Below are positions 54,083 through 64,000 of a stretch of DNA of 64,000 nucleotides, one piece after another. The notes under the pieces are model-generated. The model searched no databases. It was given only the letters and a program-made list of their open reading frames with translations, and was not told the DNA's origin. This stretch comes from OFTM10 sp964344055 (lineage in GTDB: Bacteria > Actinomycetota > Acidimicrobiia > Acidimicrobiales > Aldehydirespiratoraceae). The stretch lies in NCBI GenBank assembly GCA_964344055.1, contig CAYFLT010000001.1, positions 130,606 to 194,605 on the forward strand, written 5' to 3'. Each line of letters opens with the position of its first letter. The stretch's first letter is position 1. The translations under genes and the position numbers were made by a program.

Positions 54083-55241
54083 GTGACCGCCACGAACCCG
54101 CCCATCGACGTCGACCTCTGGGACTTCGACGCGTTCCAGCGTCAGGAGCATCACGAGATGCTGGCCCGATTCCGCGAGACCGAGCCGGGGATTCACTGGT
54201 TCGACGAGGGCGACATGGGGCCAGGGTTCTGGGTGATCACCCGTCACGCCCACCTGCGTGAGGTCAACCGCCACGCGGACGTCTTCTCATCGGCGGCGCA
54301 CGGCACCCAGATGCGAGACCGCGACCCGGCCGACAGTGTGTCGGGGTTCGCCGAGGACTCCCTGATGATCTCGATGGATCCGCCCAAGCACACCCGCTAC
54401 CGCCGGATCGTCAGCCGAGGGTTCACGCCGCGGATGATCGCCCTGCTGGAGGGCTACCTGCAGAACCGGGCCGACCTGATCCTCGACCGGGTGTGCGAGC
54501 GGGGCGAGTGCGACTTCGTCACCGAGGTGGCCGCTGAGCTGCCGCTTCAGGCGATCGCCGAGATGGTGGGGATCCCCCTCGAAGATCGGGAGAAGATCTT
54601 CCGCTGGACGAACGCGATGATCGGTGGCGACGATCCCGACGTCGCCGAGAAGCACGAGGACGTGATCGCGGCGGCCACGGAGCTGTTCCTCTACAGCCGG
54701 GCCCTGCAGACCGAGCGTCGGGACAAGCCCGCCGACGACATCATCACCACCCTGCTGTCGGCCGACGTCGACGGCGAACGGCTCGACGAGACCGAGTTCG
54801 ACATGTTCTTCCTGCTGTTGTGCGTGGCAGGGAACGAGACCACTCGTACTGCGATCACCCACGGGATGCAGGCCTTCTTCGACTTCCCGGAGCAGTGGGA
54901 GAAGTTCCGGAGCGACCCAGACCGGTACATGGACACCGCGGTCGACGAGATCGTCCGCTGGTCCACACCAGTGCTCAACTTCCGCCGCCAGGCGCTCCGG
55001 GACTACGAACTCGGAGGCGTGCAGATCAAGGCCGGCGACAAGGTCGTCATGTGGCACGTCGCGGCCAACCGGGATCCCCGGGTGTTCGACGATCCGTGGA
55101 CGTTCGACATCGAGCGCACGCCCAACGACCACATCGGCTTCGGTGGGGGCGGTCCGCACTACTGCCTCGGGGCCAACCTGGCGAAGATGGAGATCAAGGT
55201 GATCTTCGAGGAGCTCGCGAAGCGGGTGCCCGACATCCACC
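54083..55241 (+). CDS. Cytochrome P450 (3' end at gap)
   Basis: GTG 54083 with a GAGGGAAG site starts a P450 of about 386 residues before the gap. Features: PPKHTRYRRIVSRGFTP, AGNETTRTAITHG (I helix), DEIVRWSTPVLNFRRQA (ExxR), WHVAANRDPRVFDDP, and the haem loop FGGGGPHYCLGANLAKME with its Cys ligand. The class resembles CYP125/142-type sterol or fatty-acid hydroxylases. The coding ends IFEELAKRVPDIH at the N gap, and the sequence after the gap repeats the same region differently (see 55252-55466). Confidence 0.85.
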
Positions 55242-55251
55242 NNNNNNNNNN
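55242..55251. other. Assembly gap (10 N) in the P450 region
   Basis: Ten N. The sequences on both sides are two different versions of the same P450 C-terminal segment (IFEELAKRVPDIH and MFREIADRLPDIRSAG), so the join may be chimeric or may hide a large part of a second gene. Confidence 0.9.
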
Positions 55252-55466
55252 TCATGTTCCGGGAGATCGCGGACCGTCTTCCCGACATTCGGTCGGCCGG
55301 GGCGCCGGACCACCTGCGCTCCAACTTCGTGGGCGGCATCAAGAGCTTGCCCGTCGCGTTCACCCCGACTCCCTCCCGCCACACCGCCCCCATGGACCGG
55401 CTCGGCGCCGCTGCCGGCGCCTCCGGCACCACCGGCTATGGCGGATCCGTCGAACGTCCGTCGTGA
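55252..55466 (+). CDS. P450 C-terminal fragment
   Basis: The fragment reads MFREIADRLPDIRSAGAP, then LRSNFVGGIKSLPVAF, the usual P450 terminus, followed by a Pro/Ser/Gly-rich tail ending SVERPS. It lacks the haem loop, so it cannot be a complete gene. It repeats, with different residues, the stretch that ends the sequence before the gap. It is either the end of a second P450 gene (with the gap hiding most of it) or a chimeric joint. Confidence 0.6.
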
Positions 55467-55513
55467 TCTTCCTGAATGTTCGCGGCGTCGAAAGGGGTGG
55501 TGCGGCGGGCGGC

Positions 55514-55519
55514 TAGGTT
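55514..55519 (+). promoter_or_regulatory. Predicted leaderless -10 box, TAGGTT
   Basis: TAGGTT ends six bases before GTG 55526. Confidence 0.4.
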
Positions 55520-55525
55520 GCGCCG

Positions 55526-56107
55526 GTGTTCAGTCCGACCGTGCGGCGTCTTCCCCAACTCTTCGTCGGACTGTGCTGCTTCGGTGTCGGTCTCGGGCTG
55601 GTCGTCCGCGGGCAGAACGGGCAGGGACCATGGACCGTCTTCCACGAAGGCCTCTCCGAGCACTCCCCGCTGAGTATCGGCGGCGCCACCGTGGTCACGG
55701 GTGCCGCGCTGCTGCTGATCGTTCTCGTCATGCGAGTGCGCATCGGCTTCGGCACGGTGATGAACATCATCGTCATCGGACCCGCCACCGACGTCACGCT
55801 CTGGCTGGTCGATGAACCAGCGTCGGCCTTCGGCCGGACGGCCTTCACCATCGTTGCGCCTCTGATCGTCGGGATGGGATCGAGCCTCTATCTCGGCGTG
55901 CGGATGGGACCGGGACCCCGCGACGGCGTGATGACCGGCTTGCACGATCGAGGAGTGAGCATCCGCGCCGCACGGTTCGGAATCGAGGCGTTCGCGTTCA
56001 CCGGCGGTGTGCTGCTGGGTGGCACCATCGGTTGGGGCACGGTGTGGTGGCTGGTCGCCATCGGGCCGGCGGTGCAGTGGATGCTTCCCTGGTTCGACCG
56101 CGGTTGA
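55526..56107 (+). CDS. YczE/YitT-like integral membrane protein
   Basis: The product has 193 residues from GTG 55526, with about five to six hydrophobic helices. RLPQLFVGLCCFGVGLGLVV, GPWTVFHEGLSEHSPLSIGG, GFGTVMNIIVIGPATDVTL and IVAPLIVGMGSSLYLG match the YczE family, membrane proteins of unknown function, some linked to secondary metabolism. It converges with the MFS gene. Confidence 0.75.
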   Translation: MFSPTVRRLPQLFVGLCCFGVGLGLVVRGQNGQGPWTVFHEGLSEHSPLSIGGATVVTGAALLLIVLVMRVRIGFGTVMNIIVIGPATDVTLWLVDEPASAFGRTAFTIVAPLIVGMGSSLYLGVRMGPGPRDGVMTGLHDRGVSIRAARFGIEAFAFTGGVLLGGTIGWGTVWWLVAIGPAVQWMLPWFDRG

Positions 56108-56180
56108 CGCCGTCGTGCAACCCTCGATCCACGGGTCAGATGGCCGTGCGCCCGACCACTGGTCGTAGGTCGTAGGTCGC

Positions 56181-57518
<1,338 letters not shown>

Positions 57519-57601
57519 GCCCGGGGAACCTCCCTCGCGGCTGGCGAGATTCCCGGTTCGGCGGGTTGGCACACTGCCCGGGCCCTGCGAAAGTACGGCC
57601 C

Positions 57602-59029
57602 ATGCAGACTCAGATGCTCATTGGTGGACAGTGGCGCGAAGGAAGCGAGGGAGAGCGCATCCCGGTGCTCAACCCGGCGACCGGCGACGTGCTCGCCGAG
57701 GTGTCGGCGGGTACGCCGGCGGATGCCACGGCTGCCGTCGACGCGGCCGACACGGCCCAGAAGGGATGGGCAGCCACCGCCCCGCGAGTGCGTAGTGAGG
57801 TCCTGCGTGCGTGCTGGCAGATCCTGATCGACCACACCGACGATCTCGCCGGGTTGATCACGGCCGAGCACGGCAAGCCCCTGGCCGACGCCAAGGGCGA
57901 GATCGCCTACGCCGCGGAGTTCTTCCGCTGGAACGCCGAGGAGGCAGTCCGCATCGACGGCTCCATCAAGCGGGCTCCCAGTGGTCTGCACCGCATCATC
58001 GTGCACCATCCGCCGGTTGGTGTGGTGGTGATGGTCACCCCGTGGAACTTCCCCGCCGCGATGATCACCCGCAAGGTCGCGCCGGCCCTTGCCGCCGGCA
58101 ACGCGGCGGTGATCAAGCCGCCGAAGGAGACTCCGTTCACGGCGCTCCGGATCGCCGAGCTGCTCGAGGAGGCCGGGGTTCCCGCCGGGCTGGTCAATGT
58201 CGTCCCGACCAGCAATTCCGGGGCCTGGTTCGATGCGGCCACCGAGCACCGTGCCACCCGCATGGTGTCCTTCACCGGATCCACCGAGGTCGGTCGGGTG
58301 CTGCTGAAGCGCTGTGCCGACCGCGTGCTCAAAGTCGGCATGGAGCTGGGTGGGAATGCCCCGTTCGTCGTGTTCGACGATGCCGACATGGATGCGGCCG
58401 TCGAGGGCGCGATGATCGCCAAGATGCGACACTCCGCGGAGGTCTGCACCGCCGCCAACCGGATGTTCGTGGAGGCCGGTGTGGCTGACGAGTTCACCGA
58501 ACGGATGGCGGCCGCCATGGGTGCGGTGAAGGTCGGTCCGGGTACCGAAGACGATGTGACCTGCGGTCCGATGATCAATGCCGGCGCGATCAAGACGATC
58601 GACGAGCTCGTGCAGGGTGCGGTGGCGGCAGGCGCCACCACGGCAGTCGGTGGCGGTCCGATGGACCGGCCCGGGTTCTTCTACGAGCCCACCGTGCTCG
58701 GCAACGTCACCATGGAGTCGCCGATCACCAAGGAGGAGATCTTCGGCCCGGTGGCGCCGGTGATCCCGTTCACCGACACCGACCAGATGATCGACTGGGC
58801 CAACGACACCGAGATGGGACTCGCCGCCTACGTGTTCTCCGGCGACGTTGCTCGGGCCATGAGCGTCGGCGAGCGCATCCAGTCGGGAATGGTCGGCATC
58901 AACCGCGGTGCGATGTCGGATCCGGCCGCGCCCTTCGGCGGTATGAAGCAGAGCGGCCTCGGCCGCGAGGGTGCCCACGAAGGCATCTTCGAGTTCTGCG
59001 AGACCCAATACATCGCCGCCGACTGGTAG
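57602..59029 (+). CDS. gabD: NAD(P)-dependent succinate-semialdehyde dehydrogenase family
   Basis: The product has 475 residues. Aldehyde dehydrogenase motifs: VVVMVTPWNFPAAMITRKVA, FTGSTEVGRVLL, the general base Glu in GMELGGNAPFVVFDDAD, and the catalytic Cys in SAEVCTAANRM. The GabD-type start (MLIGGQWREG, NPATGDVLAEV) and a late KQSGLGREGAHEGIFEF place it with succinate-semialdehyde dehydrogenases; malonate or other semialdehydes are possible. It converges with the MocR regulator gene and probably belongs to the same GABA route. Confidence 0.85.
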   Translation: MQTQMLIGGQWREGSEGERIPVLNPATGDVLAEVSAGTPADATAAVDAADTAQKGWAATAPRVRSEVLRACWQILIDHTDDLAGLITAEHGKPLADAKGEIAYAAEFFRWNAEEAVRIDGSIKRAPSGLHRIIVHHPPVGVVVMVTPWNFPAAMITRKVAPALAAGNAAVIKPPKETPFTALRIAELLEEAGVPAGLVNVVPTSNSGAWFDAATEHRATRMVSFTGSTEVGRVLLKRCADRVLKVGMELGGNAPFVVFDDADMDAAVEGAMIAKMRHSAEVCTAANRMFVEAGVADEFTERMAAAMGAVKVGPGTEDDVTCGPMINAGAIKTIDELVQGAVAAGATTAVGGGPMDRPGFFYEPTVLGNVTMESPITKEEIFGPVAPVIPFTDTDQMIDWANDTEMGLAAYVFSGDVARAMSVGERIQSGMVGINRGAMSDPAAPFGGMKQSGLGREGAHEGIFEFCETQYIAADW

Positions 59030-59043
59030 CTCGTAGACCTCGG

Positions 59044-60396
59044 TCAGCGCGGGTTGGCGTCGGGTGACCGGCCCGCGGCGGTGGCGATGGTGTCGGCGAG
59101 TCGGCCGAGGTGGTCGATATCGGTCGACAGGGTGAGGCGAATGTGGCGTTGGCCGCGGCGGGCGACCTCGAAGGGTTCGCCGGGCGCGACGCCGATGCCG
59201 TTGGCGGCCAGGGCGACGACGGCATCGCGGTCGTCGTCCACGGGGACCCACAGATTGAGGCCCGATCCGCCCTCGGCCACGTCGACGTCTCGCTCCTGCA
59301 GGGCAGCGATCAGGGCGGCGCGCCGCTCCGTGTAGGTCGCTTCGGCGACGGCCACCGCGGTGGTGGTCGTCTCGTCGCAGAGGAGATCGAGCAGGACCCG
59401 CTGCAGGAGCCGGCTGGTCCACGACGGTCCGAGCTGGCGGCGCCGGACGACGGCCTCGATCGGCCCGGCGGCACCACCGATCGCGGCGATTCGGAGGTCA
59501 GGACCGTGGGACTTCGAGTAGCTCCGGATGTGGACCGTCTGCCCGGGCAGATGAGCACCAATGCTGTGGAGCGCCGCGCCGGCAACGGCGCCGGAGTGAT
59601 CGTCCTCCACGATGATCACATCGGTGGGCCGGAGAAGGTCGGCGAGCTCGACAGCCCGGGCCCCGCTGAGCCCCGCCCCGGTCGGGTTGTGGGCGCGAGG
59701 CTGCACGAACATCGCCACCGGATCCTGCGACAAGGCGGCCTCGACCCCGGACGGGTCGATCCCTTCGGCGCCGACCCGCACACCGATCACGGTCGCGCCG
59801 GCCAGATCGAGGAGGTCGAGCAGGGGCGGGAAGGTCGGGTCTTCGACGATCACACGGTCGCCGAAGCGCACCACCGTGGCGATGATGCGGTCGAGGGCAT
59901 CCTGGGCGCCGTCGACGATGGTCATCGCCTCGGCCGGAAACGGCCACTGGGAGACGAGGAGTTCGCTGAGACCCGGCACGACCGGTTCGTCCAGATAGCT
60001 GGTGGCGCCCAGATCGAGCTGGATCCGGTCGAGTGTGGCCGCGAGTGACGGCAACAGGTCGGCATCGGGGGTGCCGGTGCTCAGGTCGAGATCGAGGGTG
60101 CCGGGCCGGACCGGCACCTGCCACGAGCGCCCGTCCGCGGCGGATGCGGGCGAGCGGACGGTGGTTCCCCGCCGCCGATCGGTGTCGATCAGGCCCCGCT
60201 CGCGGAGGATCCGCCAGGCGTCCGACACCGTGCTGGGACTGACGCCGAGTTCTCGGGCGAGGGACCGAACGGTCGGAAGATGGTCGCCGGGCCGGAGGTC
60301 GCCGGCGGCCACGGCTGCGCCGACCGACCGGGCGATCTCTCCGGCCACGGGCGTGTCGATCCCGGAGGCGAGGGTGGTGGCGTCGACGACCGTCAT
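59044..60396 (-). CDS. MocR/GabR-type regulator (GntR HTH plus aminotransferase domain)
   Basis: The product has 450 residues from ATG 60396. The N-terminal winged helix (DHLPTVRSLARELGVSPSTVSDAWRILRERGLI) precedes a fold-type I aminotransferase domain whose Lys for PLP lies in IRSYSKSHGPDLRI, with NPTGAGLS and VEDDHSG. Regulators of this family sense an amino acid through PLP and control GABA, taurine or vitamin B6 genes. It is divergent from a class III aminotransferase; two TTGTAT repeats 21 bases apart lie between. Confidence 0.9.
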   Translation of the reverse strand: MTVVDATTLASGIDTPVAGEIARSVGAAVAAGDLRPGDHLPTVRSLARELGVSPSTVSDAWRILRERGLIDTDRRRGTTVRSPASAADGRSWQVPVRPGTLDLDLSTGTPDADLLPSLAATLDRIQLDLGATSYLDEPVVPGLSELLVSQWPFPAEAMTIVDGAQDALDRIIATVVRFGDRVIVEDPTFPPLLDLLDLAGATVIGVRVGAEGIDPSGVEAALSQDPVAMFVQPRAHNPTGAGLSGARAVELADLLRPTDVIIVEDDHSGAVAGAALHSIGAHLPGQTVHIRSYSKSHGPDLRIAAIGGAAGPIEAVVRRRQLGPSWTSRLLQRVLLDLLCDETTTTAVAVAEATYTERRAALIAALQERDVDVAEGGSGLNLWVPVDDDRDAVVALAANGIGVAPGEPFEVARRGQRHIRLTLSTDIDHLGRLADTIATAAGRSPDANPR

Positions 60397-60402
60397 CAAA
60401 GT

Positions 60403-60452
60403 TTGTATAGAACAAAGAGGCGCTTGTATGCAATCAAATCGGCGAACATAAT
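60403..60452. promoter_or_regulatory. Direct-repeat operators and overlapping divergent promoters
   Basis: TTGTAT occurs at 60403-60408 and 60424-60429, 21 bases apart (two helix turns), as expected for a MocR dimer. The second copy is also the -35 of the aminotransferase gene: TTGTAT, 17 bases, CATAAT (60447-60452), then six bases to ATG 60459. On the minus strand TTGCAT (60428-60433) and TATACA (60404-60409) form the regulator promoter, seven bases before its ATG. Confidence 0.7.
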
Positions 60453-60458
60453 TCGAGG

Positions 60459-61772
60459 ATGAACGCGCCCCGCACCGACGCCGACCTCCACGAGCGCTAT
60501 CGCGCCGTGCTGCCGTCGTTCGTCAAGCCCATGTTCGACACGCCGATCTCGATCGACCGAGGGGAGGGGAGCTACGTCTCGACCGTCGAGGACGACCGCT
60601 ATCTCGACTTCTTCGGCGGCGTGCTCACCACCATGATCGGCCACAACCACCCGAAGGTGGCCGCCGCGGTGCAGGCCCAGGCGGCGAAGGTGATGCACAC
60701 ATCCACCCTCTATCTGAGCGAGCCGATGATCGAGCTGGCCGAGAAGATCACCGCCCTGTCGGGCATCCCCGACGCCCGGGTCTTCTTCACCGCGTCGGGC
60801 ACGGAAGCCAACGACACCGCCCTGTTGCTCGCCACCAGCTATCGCAAGTCGAACCAGGTGCTGGCGATGCGCAACAGCTACCACGGCCGGTCGTTCCCGG
60901 CCCAGGCGATCACCTCCCACAGTTCGTGGTCCTCCACGTCGATCTCCGGGCTCGACGTCAACTTCGTCCAAGGCGGATACCGGCTGCGCAGTCCCTTCCG
61001 CGACTTCGACGATGCCTCGTTCACCGAGGCATGCGTCGACGACCTCGCCCAGATGCTCGACATGATGTCGGCCGGTGATGTTGCCTGCTTGATCGCCGAA
61101 CCCATCCAGGGGGTGGGAGGGTTCGCCACCCCGCCCGACGGCTTCTTCGGGGCGTTCAAGAAGGAGCTCGACGCCCGTGGGATCCTGCTCATCTCCGACG
61201 AGGTCCAGACCGGGTGGGGTCGCACCGGCGAGCACTTCTGGGGGTACCAGGCTCACGACGTGGTGCCCGACATGCTCACCTTCGCCAAGGGGGTGGGGAA
61301 CGGCGCGGCTCTCGCGGGAGTCGTTGCCCGCGCCGAGATCATGGACACCATCACCGTCACCTCGTTCTCGACCTTCGGCGGAAACCCCTTGTCGGCAGCG
61401 GCCGGTGTCGCGACTCTCGACGCGCTCGTCGAGGAAGACATGCAGGCCAACGCTCTGGCGCGAGGCGAGCAGTTGAGCGCCGGACTCGCGGACGCCGTCG
61501 ACGCAACCGACTGGATCGCCGAGCTGCGCGGCAAGGGTCTGATGCAGGCCCTCGAATTCGTGCACCCGGGATCGAACGAACCCGACGCCGCTCGGGCTGG
61601 TGCCTTCCTCGAGGCCTGCCGTGCACACGGCCTGCTGGTCGGCAAGGGTGGGCTCTACGGAAACGTGATCCGCATCGCCCCGATGCTGAACGTGACCGAA
61701 GCCGAGATGGACGAAGGAATCGCCGCGATGATCGCGGCCATCGGCGACTGCGCCGATCAGGAAGCAGCATGA
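60459..61772 (+). CDS. Class III aminotransferase (GABA/beta-alanine type)
   Basis: The product has 437 residues. LDFFGGVLTTMIGHNHPKV, FFTASGTEANDTALLL, YHGRSFPAQAIT, LIAEPIQGVGGF, LLISDEVQTGWGRTG and the PLP Lys in LTFAKGVGNG give the complete class III pattern. Substrate class (GABA, beta-alanine or ornithine) cannot be fixed. Neighbouring MmsA and succinate-semialdehyde dehydrogenase favour GABA and beta-alanine. Confidence 0.85.
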   Translation: MNAPRTDADLHERYRAVLPSFVKPMFDTPISIDRGEGSYVSTVEDDRYLDFFGGVLTTMIGHNHPKVAAAVQAQAAKVMHTSTLYLSEPMIELAEKITALSGIPDARVFFTASGTEANDTALLLATSYRKSNQVLAMRNSYHGRSFPAQAITSHSSWSSTSISGLDVNFVQGGYRLRSPFRDFDDASFTEACVDDLAQMLDMMSAGDVACLIAEPIQGVGGFATPPDGFFGAFKKELDARGILLISDEVQTGWGRTGEHFWGYQAHDVVPDMLTFAKGVGNGAALAGVVARAEIMDTITVTSFSTFGGNPLSAAAGVATLDALVEEDMQANALARGEQLSAGLADAVDATDWIAELRGKGLMQALEFVHPGSNEPDAARAGAFLEACRAHGLLVGKGGLYGNVIRIAPMLNVTEAEMDEGIAAMIAAIGDCADQEAA

Positions 61773-61809
61773 TCGGGCCGGCGCGGAGCCGGAACGCGAA
61801 GGGACAGCA

Positions 61810-63300
61810 ATGACCACCGAACTGGGCCACTACATCAACGGCGCAGCAGTCGCCGGCACATCCGGCAGCACCGGACCGGTCTACAACCCGGCCACCGGTG
61901 AGCAGACCGGAAGCGTCGCGTTGGCGTCGGTCGCCGAGGTCGACGCCACCGTCGCGGCCGCGAAGGAGGCGGCCGTCGAGTGGGGTCGGTCGAGCCTCGC
62001 CAACCGCACCAAGCTGATGTTCAACCTCCGCAACCTCGTCGACACCAACGCGAGCGAGCTGGCCTGGAAGGTGTCGAACGAGCACGGCAAGGTCCACAGC
62101 GACGCGATGGGTGAGGTGGCCCGCGGCCTCGAGAACATCGAATACGCCTGCAACATCGGCGAGCTGCTGCGGGGTGGTCACTCCAACCAGGTGGCCGGTG
62201 GGGTCGACGTCACCACGGTGCGCCGCCCCCTCGGCGTGGTGGCCGGTATCACCCCGTTCAACTTCCCGGCCATGGTGCCGCTGTGGATGATCCCGAACGC
62301 AATCGCGTGCGGGAACACCTTCGTGCTCAAGCCGAGCGAGAAAGACCCCTCGGTGGCGCTCTTCCTCGCCGAGCTCATCAGCGAAGCCGGCTTCCCCGAC
62401 GGCGTGTTCAACGTGGTCAACGGCGACAAGGTGGCCGTCGACCGGATCCTCGAGCATCCCGACATCTCGGCCGTCAGCTTCGTGGGGTCCACCCCGATCG
62501 CCCGCTACATCCACCAGACGGCCTCCAACAACGGCAAGCGGGTGCAGGCGCTCGGTGGGGCGAAGAACCACATGCTCGTGCTCCCCGACGCCGACATCGG
62601 TCTCGCCGCTGACGCAGCAGTGTCGGCCGCCTATGGATCGGCCGGCGAGCGGTGCATGGCCATCTCGGTGGTCGTGGCGGTCGGTGATTCCGCCGATCCC
62701 CTGGTCGACGCCGTCGTCGACCGCACCAACAAGCTCAAGATCGGCGCGGGCGACGACCCGGATGCCGAGATGGGCGCGCTCATCACTCGCGAGCACCGCG
62801 ATCGGGTGGCCGGCTACGTCGGCGGCGCCGCCGATGCGGGGGCCACGGTCGTGCTCGACGGGCGCGACACCGAGTTCGACAACGATGGCTTCTTCCTCGG
62901 CTGCTCGCTGATCGACAACGTCACCACCGACATGGACGTCTACAAGGACGAGGTGTTCGGACCGGTGCTGTCGGTGGTGCGGGTCGACACCTACGACGAG
63001 GCGATGGCGATGCTCGAGGCCAACCCCTACGGGAACGGCACCGCGATCTTCACCCGAGACGGTGGCGCGGCCCGCCAGTTCTGTGAGGATGCACCGGTCG
63101 GCATGGTGGGCGTCAACGTCCCGATCCCGGTACCGGTCGGCTACCACTCGTTCGGTGGCTGGAAGGACTCCCTCTTCGGCGACACCCACATGTACGGCCC
63201 AGAGGGAATCCGCTTCTACACCAAGGCGCAGGCCATCACCACCCGCTGGCCCGACCCCACCACCTCCTCGGTCGACCTCGGCTTCCCGAGAAACGACTAG
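61810..63300 (+). CDS. mmsA: Methylmalonate-semialdehyde dehydrogenase (CoA-acylating)
   Basis: The product has 496 residues with a GAAGGGA ribosome site. MmsA signatures: GVVAGITPFNFPAMVPLWM, KPSEKDPSVAL, SFVGSTPIARYIHQTA, LGGAKNHMLVLPDAD and the catalytic Cys in GSAGERCMAISV. It converts methylmalonate or malonate semialdehyde to propionyl- or acetyl-CoA. Together with the aminotransferase 37 bases upstream it forms a beta-alanine/valine-type degradation operon. Confidence 0.9.
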   Translation: MTTELGHYINGAAVAGTSGSTGPVYNPATGEQTGSVALASVAEVDATVAAAKEAAVEWGRSSLANRTKLMFNLRNLVDTNASELAWKVSNEHGKVHSDAMGEVARGLENIEYACNIGELLRGGHSNQVAGGVDVTTVRRPLGVVAGITPFNFPAMVPLWMIPNAIACGNTFVLKPSEKDPSVALFLAELISEAGFPDGVFNVVNGDKVAVDRILEHPDISAVSFVGSTPIARYIHQTASNNGKRVQALGGAKNHMLVLPDADIGLAADAAVSAAYGSAGERCMAISVVVAVGDSADPLVDAVVDRTNKLKIGAGDDPDAEMGALITREHRDRVAGYVGGAADAGATVVLDGRDTEFDNDGFFLGCSLIDNVTTDMDVYKDEVFGPVLSVVRVDTYDEAMAMLEANPYGNGTAIFTRDGGAARQFCEDAPVGMVGVNVPIPVPVGYHSFGGWKDSLFGDTHMYGPEGIRFYTKAQAITTRWPDPTTSSVDLGFPRND

Positions 63301-63386
63301 AACCGTCGGCTCGCCTTCTGGCGGGCCACCGGCTCGCGGTGCTCCTGGGGCCACGACCCACGCGCCCGACGGCATCGAGGTGCCCA

Positions 63387-63392
63387 TAGGCT
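63387..63392 (+). promoter_or_regulatory. Predicted leaderless -10 box, TAGGCT
   Basis: TAGGCT ends seven bases before ATG 63400. Confidence 0.4.
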
Positions 63393-63399
63393 CGATCGG

Positions 63400-64000
63400 A
63401 TGCGCGACCCGGCCACCACCGCCTCCACGCGGCGCCCGTACACGGGGTGGCGGGTGGTCGGTGCGACATCGGTGGTGTGGTCGATCCAGTCGATGGTGTG
63501 GATGCAGGGCTACGGCAACCTGGCCGTTCAGCTGCGGAATCAGTTCGGTTGGTCGAAGACCTTCTTCTCGGTGATCTTCGCCGTCACCCGTGGCCAGAGC
63601 GCCCTGTTCGGGCCGGCCCAGGGGCGGGCGATCCAACGCTTCGGTGTCGCCCGGGTCATGCGTGCCGGCGCTCTGGTGAGCGTGACCGGGTTCGCCAGTG
63701 TGGCCCTCGTCGACACCCGCCTGCACTTCCTCCTGGCCATGCTCGTGCTGGCGATCGGGATGAGCCTCATCGGGTTCCTGACCACCACAGCCGCAACCGT
63801 TGCCTGGTTCGAGCGTCGCCGAGCCCGGGCGCTGTCGATCCAGTCGATGGGATTCGCCCTCGGAGGCTTTGCGGCACCAGTGGTGGTGTTCGGATTCCAG
63901 GAGTTCGGATGGCGCACGACCATGCTCGTCGGCGGACTGATCCTGTCCTCGGTCGCCTGGTGGGCCGCCTCGATCTGTGGCCGAACGCCGGCGGAGACCG
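63400..64000 (+). CDS. MFS transporter (partial, runs off right edge)
   Basis: ATG 63400 starts an open frame without a stop to the window end (200 codons). It encodes helices such as GATSVVWSIQSMVWMQGYG, FFSVIFAVTRGQSALFGPAQG and MLVLAIGMSLIGFLTTTAA, with the loop residues QRFGVARVMRAG between helices 2 and 3, matching MFS membrane topology. The first residues (MRDPATTASTRRPYTGWRVV) are a typical cytoplasmic start. Function unknown. Confidence 0.7.
   Translation, partial: MRDPATTASTRRPYTGWRVVGATSVVWSIQSMVWMQGYGNLAVQLRNQFGWSKTFFSVIFAVTRGQSALFGPAQGRAIQRFGVARVMRAGALVSVTGFASVALVDTRLHFLLAMLVLAIGMSLIGFLTTTAATVAWFERRRARALSIQSMGFALGGFAAPVVVFGFQEFGWRTTMLVGGLILSSVAWWAASICGRTPAET

Noticed and set aside
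54083..55466. One continuous P450 gene across the gap
   Set aside because: The sequence after the gap repeats the segment already present before it, so the two sides do not form one chain.
61357..63726. 789-residue minus-strand frame opposite mmsA
   Set aside because: The MmsA motifs on the + strand are complete; composition-driven shadow.

Overview
The window is high-GC, densely coded DNA from an uncultured-type actinobacterium. The gene content (several F420/LLM-type flavin oxidoreductases, an SCO6745-family protein, a mycothiol-type ArsC, MutA/MutB/MeaB, many short-chain dehydrogenases and acyl-CoA genes) fits the Acidimicrobiia best; this is inference, since no rRNA or tRNA gene is present. 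The sequence behaves like a metagenome scaffold. Five runs of exactly ten N fall inside genes, and at least six further reading-frame breaks occur without N, so many genes are real but damaged in this assembly.

Layout. 1-4611 (-): C-terminal part of a giant exported membrane protein with a polymorphic-toxin-like architecture, running off the left edge. 4700-6640: leuA behind a leucine-codon leader peptide and a terminator hairpin (transcription attenuation). 6.7-16 kb: two lipoproteins, an LLM oxidoreductase, an SCO6745-family gene, DJ-1/PfpI, a phytanoyl-CoA dioxygenase-like gene with a methyltransferase, a pyridoxamine-oxidase-fold gene divergent from an AraC regulator, and a coiled-coil VanY peptidase. 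16-22 kb: a catabolic group (FAD monooxygenase, SDR, D-aminoacylase-type amidohydrolase, LLM enzyme, glyoxalase-fold gene, Cys-rich regulator). 22.9-26.1 kb: a tightly overlapping five-gene operon (Crp, methyltransferase, SDR, inositol-phosphatase family, small protein). 26-36.7 kb: DUF3048 lipoprotein, thiolase, molybdopterin oxidoreductase, GNAT, LLM, SDR, ArsC, acyl-CoA synthetase, amidohydrolase.

36.8-48.4 kb: methylmalonyl-CoA mutase genes (mutA, mutB, meaB). mutA is separated from mutB by an opposite-strand cassette of carbamoyltransferase, DUF5989 membrane peptide and SGNH hydrolase, plus two + strand genes. 48.6-51.6 kb: a surface protein with a lysyl-oxidase-like copper domain, Ig-like repeats and SLH repeats. 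51.6-54 kb: two divergent citrate-synthase-family genes, one carrying an N-terminal DNA-binding domain, with repeated ATCAATG boxes between them. 54-57.5 kb: P450, YczE-like membrane protein, MFS transporter. 57.6-63.3 kb: GABA/beta-alanine catabolism (semialdehyde dehydrogenase, MocR/GabR regulator, class III aminotransferase, MmsA) with direct-repeat operators; an MFS gene then runs off the right edge.

A recurring signal is a -10-like box (TAnnnT) placed 6-8 bases before the start codon of first genes. This indicates widespread leaderless transcription, while genes inside operons use Shine-Dalgarno sites or overlapping stop/start codons. No CRISPR array, insertion sequence, prophage, rRNA or tRNA was seen. 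The only stretch over 300 bases without a large gene is 4612-4926, which is the leu leader.
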